This document shows positions 23,561 to 35,206 of a stretch of 64,000 nt of DNA, one piece after another. Numbering within the stretch: the stretch's first letter is position 1; every line of letters begins with the position of its first letter. This DNA comes from Charina bottae (lineage: Eukaryota > Chordata > Lepidosauria > Squamata > Charinaidae). A program made the translations under genes and the position numbers. The stretch is taken from contig JALMGJ010000015.1 in NCBI GenBank assembly GCA_023362775.1, positions 11,233,501 through 11,297,500 on the forward strand, read 5' to 3'. Below the pieces are notes generated by a model. The model did not search any database. It was not told the DNA's origin and worked only from the letters and a program-made list of their open reading frames with translations.

Positions 23561-23608
23561 GGTGGAGGTAAGTATAAATATTTTTCCACACGTACAAACC
23601 ATACTGAA
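23561..23608 (+). repeat. 48-bp dispersed duplicate, copy A
   Basis: The segment beginning GGTGGAGGTAAGTATAAATA matches 25340-25387 except for two adjacent bases. Flanking sequences are unrelated. Confidence 0.85.
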
Positions 23609-23720
23609 TGTCCATCTGTGGGTGCATTTGCATATGGAAGTATGCATGTCCATACATTTTTCCACATCATTTTTTTAATGCTCTGGTAGCCAAGAGGTCA
23701 GCCATGTCAGATCAAATGCA

Positions 23721-23769
23721 AATAATAATAATAATAATAATAATAACAACAACAACAACAACAACAACC
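23721..23769. repeat. (AAT)n(AAC)n compound microsatellite
   Basis: Nine AAT units followed by eight AAC units. Confidence 0.95.
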
Positions 23770-25056
23770 ATGGAGTTATTGTTATTAAGTTGATTAATTG
23801 GGGAATTGTATACTCTGAGGATTCTGTATTTGAGTGTCAAACCCTTTTTTCCCCTTTTCAATGCCACCAAAGAATTAAGGGAATAGAAGCATGAGATTTC
23901 ACAGTGCCTAGACAAAGAAACATGAAGATAATAGAATCTGTCATGAAACTCAGTGGCCTCTGATAATCTTTCCTTCAGAGTAAAAATCTGAAACACTCCT
24001 GTGAGCTTTATCTACTTATCTGATGCCCAGCCAGGGCTTTTGGTCCTTTTTCATTTTTAGACATTTTCATGTCTAAATTGGGAATTTATTGATTTTTATT
24101 CTTTTATGGACAAGTTATTCATTAACTCACTCAACAGATGCATGAACCTTCAGATGCACTTCTGCATCTGTTTGTGCTAATACATGAAGACCTCTTTCCC
24201 TAATTACATGAGTTAGGGCACTTTCCCATTATGTAATCCTACTTCCAGGAATAACAGAATTATTTGTCCAACTTAAGTTTGCAGCACTTTTGCCTTTTCA
24301 CCCATTACTCTTTCTGTACTCCAGCAGAAGGACAGCAGTGAACTATGTAGCACTTTGCCAGCAGGAATTAGACCTAGTTCATAGGCCAGGGCTGTGAAAA
24401 GCTTCAAAGTCACGGTGTGTTTCAGCAATACTTTAAGTGAAGCATCCCTTCAAAGCTGCTCTATGAAACAACATGCCCTTTTACTTCCAAAAGTGAAGCA
24501 GCCATATTGCTTTGCTTCATCCCAGTTTGAAACTCCTCCAACAGTTCCAGAAGCTGGAAAATGCTTCTGGTCAGTTACTGGCTATAAATGTCAGATAAGG
24601 CCTCAGAGAGAAGTGAAATGGTTCAATGAGCCACAGCTCCTTTGAATCTCAGGATGACAAAATGTATTGCCTTTGGCACATAGCGACTTATGGAGGCCCA
24701 GGACTACTTCGGATTTCTGCTTGCACTTTGTATATTTTCCATTACAGTCTATGGGATGCTAGAAGCCATTACCTACAGAGGGAGGGAGGGAGGGAGGGAG
24801 GGACGTTTTTTGGGGCAACCTGAATGTGACTGAGAAGCTTAAAGAGTGGGAGTTGGAAGGTTCAGAATTCTTTTCAGCTCTGATTTTAAACTAACAACAA
24901 CACCAAGAATGAAAACAAGCCATCCTACAGAAATGTTATAAAAGAGGAAGGATCATAAAGTATAAAAGAGGAAGGAATTCTGGGACAACATCAAACACAA
25001 AAATGGTGAAATGATAGGCTTATGGAGAAGTAGTGTCTGGGAGACATGAATATAGA
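23770..25056. other. Non-coding stretch
   Basis: Only a (GGGA)n run at 24777-24802 stands out. Confidence 0.55.
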
Positions 25057-25058
25057 GA

Positions 25059-25059
25059 T

Positions 25060-25098
<39 letters not shown>

Positions 25099-25310
25099 TT
25101 TGTCAAATTTCTCTGCCGCCCATCTCGTACACAACGACTCTGGGTGGCTTACAAACAATAATAACAATCCTTAAAAACACTACAATATATACTCTCTCTC
25201 TCTCTGTCTCTCTCTATATAAATACACACACACACACACACACACAAAACAGCTACAAGTCTAAAAATATAAAATATAAAAATCCAAGATGGGCATAAGA
25301 TGTTATTCTT
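25059..25310 (-). mobile_element. L2-type LINE 3' end with (AAAT)n tail
   Basis: A (TTTA)n run (25059-25100) precedes antisense L2 3' UTR sequence: TGCCGCCCATCTCG...CGACTCTGGGTGGCTTACAA. The UTR is interrupted by (CT)n/(TA)n/(CA)n at 25187-25246 and fades near 25310 (AAAATCCAAGATGGGC, also seen beside the L2 at 8380). Confidence 0.75.
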
Positions 25311-25339
25311 GGCATGAAGACGGTGCCAGTCACTTTGGA

Positions 25340-25387
25340 GGTGGAGGTAAGTATAAATATTTTTCCACACGTACAAAGGATACTGAA
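25340..25387 (+). repeat. 48-bp dispersed duplicate, copy B
   Basis: Partner of 23561-23608, 1.78 kb away in direct orientation. It sits just beyond the L2 3' UTR remnant. Confidence 0.85.
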
Positions 25388-25705
25388 TTACAATGGAACT
25401 GCATGTACTCCTCAGCATTTACAGTATTGCAAAGTTCTTTTGTATGAAAATAGTCTTCTTTTCTTTTAACCTGAACTAGTAGTTTCCTTAGGGATACAAG
25501 AAAGATGCTCCATTTGGAACTCTGAGTTCTCCTGTTGATAATTTTTCTCCCATATTAAAGATATAGTCTTTCAAAGTATTTATTTTGACAAATTTATGGA
25601 AAACTTGCCTTTCCCTTAATAAAAGGTTCTTTGTTCATTTGTTCAATATCATCAGTAACTATTTCCAAATTAATAGAAATATGCAATGTTGCACACTTCT
25701 ATAAA
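25388..25705. other. Non-coding stretch
   Basis: Nothing recognised. Confidence 0.5.
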
Positions 25706-25709
25706 TGAA

Positions 25710-25800
25710 TTTCGTCACCGCCCATCTCCCTCAAAAGAGGGACTCTGAGCAGTTTACAGTAAAGCTAAAAAGAGATTAAAATACAATAAAAACAAGATAT
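25710..25800 (-). mobile_element. L2-type LINE 3' end
   Basis: Antisense L2 3' signature CACCGCCCATCTCCCTC...GGGACTCTGAGCAGTTTACA, then A-rich UTR running into the hexanucleotide array. Confidence 0.75.
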
Positions 25801-25803
25801 CTT

Positions 25804-25948
25804 AATATAAATAATATAAATATAAATATAAATATAAATATAAATATAAATATAAATATAAATATAAATATAAATATAAATATAAATATAAATATAAATA
25901 TAAATATAAATATAAATAAATATAAATATAAATATAAATAAATATAAT
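25804..25948. repeat. (AAATAT)n hexanucleotide array
   Basis: About 145 bp, same motif class as 5782 and 27670. Located within an L2 3' UTR remnant. Confidence 0.95.
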
Positions 25949-25959
25949 AGAATCCAGGA

Positions 25960-26185
25960 TGGCAGTTTGGTGTAGTGGCTAAGGCACCAGGCTAGAAACC
26001 GGGAGACTGAGAGTTCTAGTCCTGCCTTAGGCATGAAAGCTGGCTGGGTGACCTTGGGCCAGTCCCTCTCTCAGCCCAACTCACCTCACAGGGTTGTTGT
26101 GGGGAAAATAGGAGGATGGAGTATTAGGTATGTTAGCCGCCTTGAATTATTTATAAAATTAATAAAGGGATAGAAAATAAATAAA
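25960..26185 (+). mobile_element. tRNA-derived SINE
   Basis: Head with A box TGGTGTAGTGGCTAAGG and B box GAGTTCTAGTCC, body CTGGGTGACCTTGGGCCAGTC and CTCACAGGGTTGTTGTGGGG, ending in GCCGCCTTGAATTATTTATAAA and an A-rich tail. Well preserved. The same head family appears at 48939-49174 and 63850-64000, which have a different 3' part. Confidence 0.88.
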
Positions 26186-26544
26186 ACATTAAAAGTTCTG
26201 GCTTAAATTCATAAGTACACGGGAACCATTTTATAAATGGAGATTTATAGCTGATTTATAATATTTCTAGGATTAAAATATGGGTGGGGGACAAATTGTT
26301 TTAGTTCAGATTTGTATGCAAAAAAAAATGCACCAATGCAAGTAGCACTGAGCATTACATAAGCATGAACAGGTGTTGTATTAGAAGAAATGCTTGAAAA
26401 TTTTATGTTGATCAGTCCAACTGAACATATGCTAAGAACATACACATTTCAGTGTGTTCTCCCCCCATATGGTAAAGGGATAAGCCAAATTTAAGAATAG
26501 AAAGTAAGAAACTGAATGAACCTGACATTTACAAATTTCTAAAA

Positions 26545-26602
26545 CAAATAGCCTATAACTATCAGTACTATAACTATCAGTAGTATAACTATCAGTAGTA
26601 GA
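26545..26602. repeat. Short tandem repeat of about 15 bp
   Basis: Three copies of TATAACTATCAGTA just before the BovB fragment at 26600. Confidence 0.85.
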
Positions 26603-26693
26603 TAGTGGAGGACAGGAAGGCCTGGCGTACTATGGTCCATGAGGTCACGAAGAGTCAGACACAACTAAACGACTGAACAACAACAACAACAAA
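26600..26693 (+). mobile_element. BovB 3' end fragment (cattle-like tail type)
   Basis: 94 bp: GTGGAGGACAGGAAGGCCTGG, then AGAGTCAGACACAACTAAAC and (AAC)n. The 9-bp ATCAGTAGT occurs at 26591-26599 and 26694-26702, but the left copy is also part of a tandem repeat, so the duplication is only probable. Confidence 0.85.
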
Positions 26694-26702
26694 ATCAGTA
26701 GT

Positions 26703-27316
26703 TCTATTTCTGTATTAGACTCCAAAGAATTTTATACTAAATAAAGCCAACTCCAGGATTTTTTTTTAATCCTCATTTAGTCACTGCACTCTTTCAATTT
26801 CTGCTTCAATTCAAATAGGAATCCTGCTTTTATATATTAAACTAACTCTGTGTAGATGTTCAGTTTCAGAAGTGGCCCTGCCATTGAGGAAAATGAAGCA
26901 GTCACCTCAGGCTGCAGATACCGTAAGGGGGGGGGGGGCAAGGTCTTGGGGATATATGTCTTGAAGTCTGTCTCTTGACGCAGAAGAGAATTTAGATCCA
27001 TGACCGGTGCTGAAGAAAGTTTTAACTGATAACTCTGCCAACCTTTGAATTTGCAGAGGAGACACTATCTTGTTTTTCACCTCAGGCATCAAAATCTCTT
27101 GAATAGGCCTAGTTCAGTTTGCTTATGCCAAGGCTAAAAGAAGGAAAGGAGATGGAAGATTCAGATTAGGTGATATATGAAATGTGAAGATGCAATCAAT
27201 GTTCCCCCTTGTCCTCCACTTAAATTTAATTTTCCATGGAAGAATTCAAAGCTGTCTGCACTGAGGGGGGCATTAACCCCTTGAAATTTGGGATGGGAAA
27301 GGTAACAGCTCCTCCT
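26703..27316. other. Non-coding stretch
   Basis: A run of G (about 26928-26938) is the only notable feature. Confidence 0.5.
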
Positions 27317-27326
27317 GGGGGTGGCT

Positions 27327-27612
27327 TGTTTTTTATTTGTTCAGTCGCTTCCGACTCTTCATGACTTCATGGACCAGCCCACGCCAGAGCTTCCTGTCGG
27401 CCGTCGCCACCCCGAGCTCCCCCACGGTCGAGTCCGTCACCTCCAGAATATCATCCATCCATCTTGCCCTTGGTCGGCCCCTCTTCCTTTTGCCATCCAC
27501 TTTCCATAGAATCAGCATCTTCTCCAGGGTATCCTGTCTTCTCATTATGTGGCCAAAGTACTTCAGTTTTGCCTTTAATATCATTCCCTCAAGTGAGCAG
27601 GCTGGCTTTTTA
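27327..27612 (-). mobile_element. BovB 3' end fragment with 10-bp target duplication
   Basis: Antisense copy of the last 286 bp of the BovB type at 103 and 56406. The perfect 10-bp GGGGGTGGCT flanks it (27317-27326, 27613-27622). The coding remnant reads through the MILKAKLKYFGHIMR...KSRKRLN end of ORF2 without a stop. Confidence 0.93.
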
Positions 27613-27669
27613 GGGGGTGGCTAGCACCATAATATCCTCCCTACTATATGACATCATATCACCACATGG

Positions 27670-27807
27670 ATTTTATATTTATATTATTTATATTTATATT
27701 TATATTTATATTTATATTTATATTTATATTTATATTTATATTTATATTTATATTTATATTTATATTTACATTTACATTTACATTTACATTTACATTTACA
27801 TTTATTT
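27670..27807. repeat. (TATTTA)n to (CATTTA)n hexanucleotide array
   Basis: The first two thirds are TATTTA, the last third CATTTA: a point variant that spread by unit duplication. Directly upstream of an L2 3' end. Confidence 0.95.
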
Positions 27808-27945
27808 AACTGTATTATTATAACTTTTTAATTGTATCTTTTTAATTGTTGATTTTATTGATTTTATTGTAAACCGCCCAGAGTCCCCCGTTGGGGGAGA
27901 TGGGCGGTGAGAGAAATTTGAACAATAAATAAATAAAATAAATTT
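27808..27945 (+). mobile_element. L2-type LINE 3' end
   Basis: Sense 3' UTR: TTTTATTGTAAACCGCCCAG, GAGTCCCCCGTTGGGGGAGA (a small hairpin), TGGGCGGTGAGAG, ending AATAAATAAATAAAATAAA. Confidence 0.85.
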
Positions 27946-30638
27946 CATTGTCATCCCAATGAAAAAATGGATGCCAACAGCAACTCAGTTTCTGAGATTA
28001 ATATATAAAAGCCACTACAATTAGCAAGGGTTAAACTAACTCTGTGTAACCCTCTCCCTTCATAGTACAAGCCTGCTCCTTAGAAGGGAAGATCATTTTG
28101 GTTAACTTACCTGAGGTGGATTTCTTAGATAATCTGTGCCATGGGGGTGGAGGCAGGTGAGGAAGGAAAATAATGAAATCAATCTGTCTGAAGTGAATCT
28201 GCCGTTTTCTTCCGTAAAGAGAAAAAAGAGAAAGCTTATTTGTTATTAATGGCTATACTTTACATTCTAGTCAGGTTCCTGGAATGCATACCACTTTATT
28301 GAGACTAATCCTAGGGGTATAGATTGGCAGATGATTTTGATTCATTCACAATTGTTCAGAGGTGACTCCGTCACTGCTGTCTGAAATATGCTTTGTTCCT
28401 TAGGAACAAACAATTATAGCTAAATCCATCCCAGAGCTTTGTCACTCATGTAGAATAAAGGTATAATAATGATTCATATACTTCTTTCACACACAAATAC
28501 ATATATGAATGCATGCACAACATGTATATATACATCAGCATTATTTCCTGTTTCACTGAACTGTCACCAAGCAACAGCTCCTCAATGGGTGAATGTGCTG
28601 CATCCTAGGAAAGTTTCCAAATTTTTGATGGCCAGTTACAAGTTTGGTCTGTAGCCTTGAAGGGGGGGGGGAGTGGTTAAGAAGGGCATAAGCCAGGTTG
28701 TAAACATCATTTCAGTTCTTTGGTATAGGATATGAAGATGCGAAACACATCCATGTGATGATAAAGTCCTGGAGAGAATTCTGGACAAAGCTCTACAGCT
28801 TGCTGATAGATGTATAGCAGGCTCTGAAAAAGAAGAAGTGGGGTATGGAAAACTCTTTTAAAAATTAAAATTCTATCCTATTTACATTTTAACATCTCTA
28901 TTTTGTCCTACTCACATCATGGTTCTACTTTCTTAAAAAAAAATCTATCCATCCGTCCTTCTGTCAATCTGTCTACCATCCATCCATCCATCTAAAACAT
29001 ATATAGATCAGAGCTTTCCACTGTTTTCCAAAGATCTTCAGGTCATTTTTTTTCTGCTGAACTAATTATGGACAAGCTCATTGAAAATATAACATAAAAA
29101 CATTTTTAAAATTAGCTATGATTAAAAGGTAATAAAGGGGGAAGGCACAAAGAGTATTTTGCAACCATAAATTTCAATACACATACGTAAAGCATGCAAT
29201 TCTGAAAATAGGCAGACCTTTCATGCATTGCTTGACTGTATTGTTCAAAATGAGAATTCCAATTATGATGGCAGTATCAAATGTGCATTAAAGGAGATTA
29301 TTAATTCCACAGCAATATATATGATGGCATTTATAATAGGGTTTAGAAGTCATATTATCAAGTTGCATTTGTAAAGGATGATGCTGATCATGTTCAAACG
29401 AACTTTTAATAGCCTAATAATGAGAGTGAATCACTTTTGTGAGAGTTTGTTTTCTCTAAGCTGTCAGCAGGGAGTCATCTTTAAATAGAAAGCACAGCTT
29501 TGGAAGTTGTTGTCTTCCATGGAAGTTAAGCTAAATCTTTCAGTGTTTATTTCAAAGTCATATTTCTTACCCAGATTTTTTTCCCCCAAGAAGGAGTTAT
29601 TCCATAACATTTGTATTGGCCCCTGGATGCTTTAAATACAATATATACTGCAAGATCTATGGTCCCTTAACTTGGGCTAGAAGGGGATGATAGGTTTTTA
29701 GGCAGTCAAGTGTGATATTTTAGAGGAATTGCTATCTTTACTATATATTCAGTCAACTGCAGTGAAATTCTCCTACCTTTGTTTTTGACTTCCTGTTCTC
29801 ATTAGGTTTCACTTTCAACATTCTTTCCTGGGTGGAATGTTATGTTTTGTGTTTATTAGACCAAAATGACCAAAGGGCACATGTGAATATCTTGTCTTTC
29901 AGTGATAGTGACAATGATGTCTCCAGCCATATCCAGTCCTCCTGGTTTTCCACCCTCTCCTTCAATCCCAAGGAAAAACTTAAGCTGGGAACAGTTCCCA
30001 CTGGGCTTTTTCAGCAGTGGTGCCACTAGCAGTGCTAAGAGGAATCCCATCCTTGAGAAACTGTTGAAGAATTTCTCCTGTCCTTCAAGAGAGAGAGAGA
30101 GAGAGAACCATCTTCCACCCAATTTCTCTGCCTATAAAGTGGGTGGAGAATTTTGCAAGGTTATGGTAATGTGCTCTGTCCCAGACAGCCTTGCAAGAAG
30201 GGGTATTTAGTTTCATTAACCGCTTCCCTTATTCGGTAATGACTGATGGTAATACCAGCTGCTACAAAGTTGACTGATGCCTGGGTGAGGTATTGAAGTA
30301 GGCATGAAAATTTTGGCTGCAGGCCCTTTGGAAACAAAATCCTCATTTTCATTGGCAGCCTCTTCCTTATCCCACTAATCACTTCTTGGATCAAACTCCT
30401 GGCTTTGGTTTTTTATCTTAGCAATTATGAGTGTACTGAATGATCAAACTGCCAAGATGATTTGAAATAGCAAAGTAAGGCATGTACTGGATATTTTCCT
30501 GGCTATATTGAAACTTTCACCCAATATCTGCTTATAAGTCAAAAATCACTAGCTACATGCTTCTTGTGGTACACATTTGTACAGTCTTCCATCTATAGCT
30601 TCCATCTATGGCTAGTGCCATAGAGCCCTTTTAAATAC
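27946..30638. other. Non-coding stretch
   Basis: No supported gene. About 28930-29000 is CATC-rich. The part at about 29220-29530 is repeat-free and of non-simple composition, and may be worth a conservation test. Confidence 0.5.
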
Positions 30639-30639
30639 A

Positions 30640-30762
30640 AACCCATCGCATCTTGGATTTTATATTTCTTTTAATTATGATTGTATTGTATTATATGTTA
30701 TTTTAATTGTTGGATTTTAATTATTTGATTTTTGTAAACCGCCCAGAGTCCCCCTAGGACTT
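30640..30762 (+). mobile_element. L2-type LINE 3' end (truncated)
   Basis: TTGGATTTTATATTTCTTTTAATT followed by TTGTAAACCGCCCAGAGTCC; the terminal AATAAA tail is lost. Confidence 0.75.
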
Positions 30763-33700
30763 GTTCTGTTTTTAAAATGATCCATGTCTACAGTGGTCAG
30801 AATAAAAGAGAGATGCACGTTGTCACTGATCTAGAACTAAATGTCTTTGTCAGATTTCCAGGTTTTAGTATGATTACTCTTTGTTTAAACATTTCAGTCT
30901 TTTTGGCCACCTATATTGTTCCTTAGACTGCCATGTTAACTCAAAATCTTATCTCACAATGGTGGGAATGAGGCCTAATTTACCAGGAGAAAAAAACCCA
31001 AACCAAACAATATAAAATTTTGTAATCTGTGCTGTTCTGGAGAAATCCATCTATTCACCCACCAAAAATTGCTGACATTGTCTACATTATATTAAAATTC
31101 AGAATTACAGCATTTTCATCACTTTCTCATTCTGCAGCTGCCATTTTATGTTGTCAGCATTCTGATTTACAAGACTGTAGGTGGTGTAAAACTGTTGCTA
31201 TAAATGGGCAATTTCACAAGTGTTTTTACTAATTGATAAGCTGCAGCAACTTGAAAGTGTAAACATAACACATGTTTCTGAAGTCGAGGCGGCTTTACAT
31301 AAGGGGAAGCACCAAATCTAATAGTCTCGCTTTCATTAAATTTTTATCAAAGTCACTTGAAAGCAAACATTTCTATGCAAATTTTAAGACAGAGGGTGGG
31401 CTGATTTGCAAAGTCACACAATATATATTTATATTTTACAATATCGCACATGCACAGAATGTACTATACATGAAAAATTTAATTACTACAAGAGAGGGAA
31501 AACCACCAAAGTGAAGAGGTAGAATGTAAGAGATTAAGAAACATTTCAAAAATCATTTAAAAATGTTCTATTTATCCTTGCTCTGGGGTCCCTGAACTAA
31601 CATTAGGCTAAAATATCTCCTGCGTATTTGCAAAAAGGGTTGGGGAGAATTAAAATTTCTTCAGAATCATGGAAAGGGAAAAGAATTATTTTCAAACTCT
31701 GCCAGAATTAACTTCAAACTCTTATTCACATGAAGCTCTAATGGCACTTTATTCCTTTATATCTGCAAACTGGGGAGGAATAGTTTTCTGAAAACACTGG
31801 GATTTCTCTCAATTTGTTGTAGCTACATAGTGTCCATATGTGCTTGAAAAAACTGACTGAGATGTTCTTCTCAGGGAAAGATTTACCCAGGTGATAGCAC
31901 CATTTGGTTACTTCTGTCTCAGACTTTCCTAGATTATGGTGAAGGCTAATCCAACCCCACACCTTCCTGTCCTTCTATGACCCTGGAAAAAAAAGGAGAA
32001 AAACATTGAATTCCTAGAGTGACTTCTTTTTCTGTGGCTACTCTATGACTTCACCTTCGTGCTGACCTTCTATTAATTCTCTAGTGCCAGTTTGGAAAAT
32101 ATGGCTGAAAAAGGAGAGTTAGCTTAGCCTGAAACAGACCTGGAACTTGCACTAACATTCTCCCTAGTTTAGCTGTCCACACAACGTATTTTCTCCCCTT
32201 CCCCCAGGTAATTAATTCATGTGAAAGAGAGTCAGTGTATCTAAGAGGCAATCAGGGATACAGATCATTTTATGGCAAATGGTCACATCTGATCTTTCAG
32301 TTGCAACTTGGGGCCAGATTCCAAGATGAAGTGAATTGGATCAGGACAAAATCTAAATTTGATGCTTACATATTTAAATTTAATTAAAATTAACTATATG
32401 TGGTATGATTATTCTCCAGCCATATTAAAAATATATAGTTTATTGACTTTTGGAGGTTTCTCCTAGGCCAAGGATTTGGAGGCCAACATGTGATTCTCAA
32501 GTCCCACATTGTACTTCTCTAGATTAAGCAGTCATAGGTGTCTAGAAGAAGCCTAGATGACATCAAGATAATGTTATGTATATTATGACATCATCGTACC
32601 AAAGATACAGATATTACTGTGTCATTTTACATCTAATTCATATCATTTGCATAATGATGTGAGGCATATGATGTCACTTGGCCCTATCCCCATCCTCTGG
32701 ATGCTTATATATGCAGTCTTTTATGAACTAATTGTAATCCAAAATGTCCCCATTCTCCACCCACACAAACACATACACACACATACACATACAGGCAGGC
32801 ATTCTGCAATCCCAATTCCTTTTGCCAGATCATTAATCAATCAAGAAATTAGCCAAGAATACCTGGATATTCTTATTTCAGGAATTATACTTTTACAGTG
32901 TACACGTTTCCTGCAGTTGGGAATGATTTGTACCTGCCTCTGAAATCCAATATATAGTTACAGCCATTCAAACACACAAATATGCATCTATACAAAAACT
33001 TTTGATATTAAACAGAATTAACAAAGCAGAAGCTATTCACAGTAAGTATTCATGGGACTCTCTTCAAACTTTCTTATAGATGTTATTGCTTTAATGAGAT
33101 ATTGTGCAGTCCCTATATCAGTAGGGTTGCATTTAGCTCATTCACAATGATTATTTTGTGTGGTGTTTGAAAGGAATACAAATTATGAACCTTTGCATGT
33201 TTACACAAAAGTTGTGGTTTTCTTTTGAGCTGCAAATTACAGTACTTGGTAATCAATAATTTCAGGGCATTAAGAACTGCTCTAAGATTTTCATTAGCTT
33301 GAAGAAGAACAGAGTTAAAGGAATACTAACTGGTATTGATGTTTAAATTTGATTTAACCATGTTATTTAAACATATCTCTGCATTGCACTGAGTTTATTT
33401 TTCCACATTAGAGAAAATTCCAGGGTATCACTTGAACCTAAATAAGATAAAGCACTTTGTGAACTAATTTCTTTCTAAAATAAACCAAGAAAAATGCCAC
33501 TTGTGTCTCCTTTTCATTAAATTACCCTCTAGCCTATTGATTTAAACCAGGTTGAAACCTTACTTAGCAAAGAAACAAAACACTGAACAAGCTCATTCTT
33601 GATCTACTGATCCCTGGTGGGCCATAATACATGGCTGCCATGTCACAGACTGCCTGGGGCGGTACATCTGACAAGCCTTATCTGCAGAAACGTGATGAAA

Positions 33701-34937
33701 CAAAGAAATATTTTAGGTATGTGTGACAGAGAACAAAAGAGAAGGGAATGTCACTGCTGATCCTAAGCCAAAAATCATAGTAGGGACTAACAGGTTCCTG
33801 TAGGAAGTTCATGACAACTCCTGTGTAAAACCATTATCTAAATTGAAACTGACTGGGTTTGTATGTCTTGATAAGCCATATTATGAGCCCAGCCATATGT
33901 CAGCCCCTCTAAGGTTAGGAATGCAAAGGATAGGAATAGTAGCGGTTTTCCTCTCAGAGCCTCTCTTAACCAGCTCCTGATGTAAAGTAAAGAAACAAAC
34001 ACAACCTGAATTCAGCCACATCTGTTCCAATGGCATAACCATGCCGCTTGGGTAGCACTTGTGGCCTTCAGAAGGTTGGGAGGCTGAGTTGCAACTCACA
34101 ACTGCTCAGGAATTGTCTAACTCTGGCTCAGATGATTATTAAAGATTTTAGTTCCTTTGGCCTGCTGTTCCAAGCTTGAGAAAGATACAATTTACAATTT
34201 AATTCAAGAAAAGTATACTTTACAGATTTGATGGCACAAGCAGCTACTTTATCATATCTGGTTCCTAAAGAGCACTTATAGTCCAATGGTATCACGAGAC
34301 AGGTTTTACAAGCTATCACAGCATGTTGAAAAAACAGCTTTTGCAATTAACCTGAAATATTATACATAGTATTCAGTTACAGTGAAATCCAATTTTCTGT
34401 ATTATCCACACTAGGCAACTTTGCTGAATTATATTAGATTTTAATGAGATTTATTACCTTATTAGACAGACAGACAGACAGACACTCAAAAAGGAGCAAA
34501 CCTTGGGGTTTAAAGCAAAATATATTGTTCATGGGAAAAATATATTTCACTTTTCTCTTGTCTAGACCAAAAATGAGATGTTCCAATCCTTTTAAGTTTC
34601 CTATATAAAATCTCCTAAGCATGTTCTGAGAAATTCTCATTGCTTTAACAACATATAGCCCTATCCAATATGGGGAAAATTGCATTAATGCTGGATTTTT
34701 CTATGTCCTCCATGCTATGGGATTTTTTCATTGTTTTCCATTGAGTTGAGGGGCAGCCATTGATTTATGTGAGGGAATCAGTGATGTTCTGGTGGTGAAG
34801 GCAGCTATGCTTCTAGCTATTTTGATCCCAATAATTAGAAAACAAGTACACATTTATCTGCATAGGTTATGGGTCGGCAACTGTTTCCAACCTCAGGCAT
34901 TATCAGTGGATGCTTCAAGTTCTCCCTCCACCCCATC
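30763..34937. other. Non-coding stretch
   Basis: 4.2 kb without a supported gene or transposon. A (CA)n/TACA run lies at 32757-32792 and a short (GACA)n run at 34462-34484. The repeat-free part at about 33120-33430 could be conserved non-coding DNA (speculative). Confidence 0.5.
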
Positions 34938-34946
34938 TCTTTAGTC

Positions 34947-35197
34947 ATTGTTGTTGTTGTTGTTCAGTCGTTTAGTCATGTCCGACTCTTCATGACCCCA
35001 TGGACCATAGCACGCCAGGCCTTCCTGTCCTCCACTTTCTCCCGGAGTTTACTCAAATTCATGTTCATTACATCGGTAATGCTATCTAACCATTTCATCC
35101 TCTGCCGTCCCCTTCTCCTTTTCCTTTCAGTCTTTCCCAGTATCAGGGTCTTTTCCAGTTAATTAATTAATTAATTAATTAAATTAATCTAATTAAA
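34947..35197 (-). mobile_element. BovB 3' end fragment (cattle-like tail type)
   Basis: Antisense: (TTG)n tail, TTCAGTCGTTTAGTCATGTC, then the end of ORF2 up to about 35156. A 40-bp (AATT)n-like stretch lies between the truncation and the right flank. A 9-bp TCTTTAGTC is present on both sides (34938-34946 and 35198-35206), so the AATT run is inside the insertion. Confidence 0.85.
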
Positions 35198-35206
35198 TCT
35201 TTAGTC

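Noticed and set aside
23561..23608. GGTAAGTATA as a splice donor of a host exon
   Set aside because: It belongs to a 48-bp duplicated segment and no coding frame leads into it.
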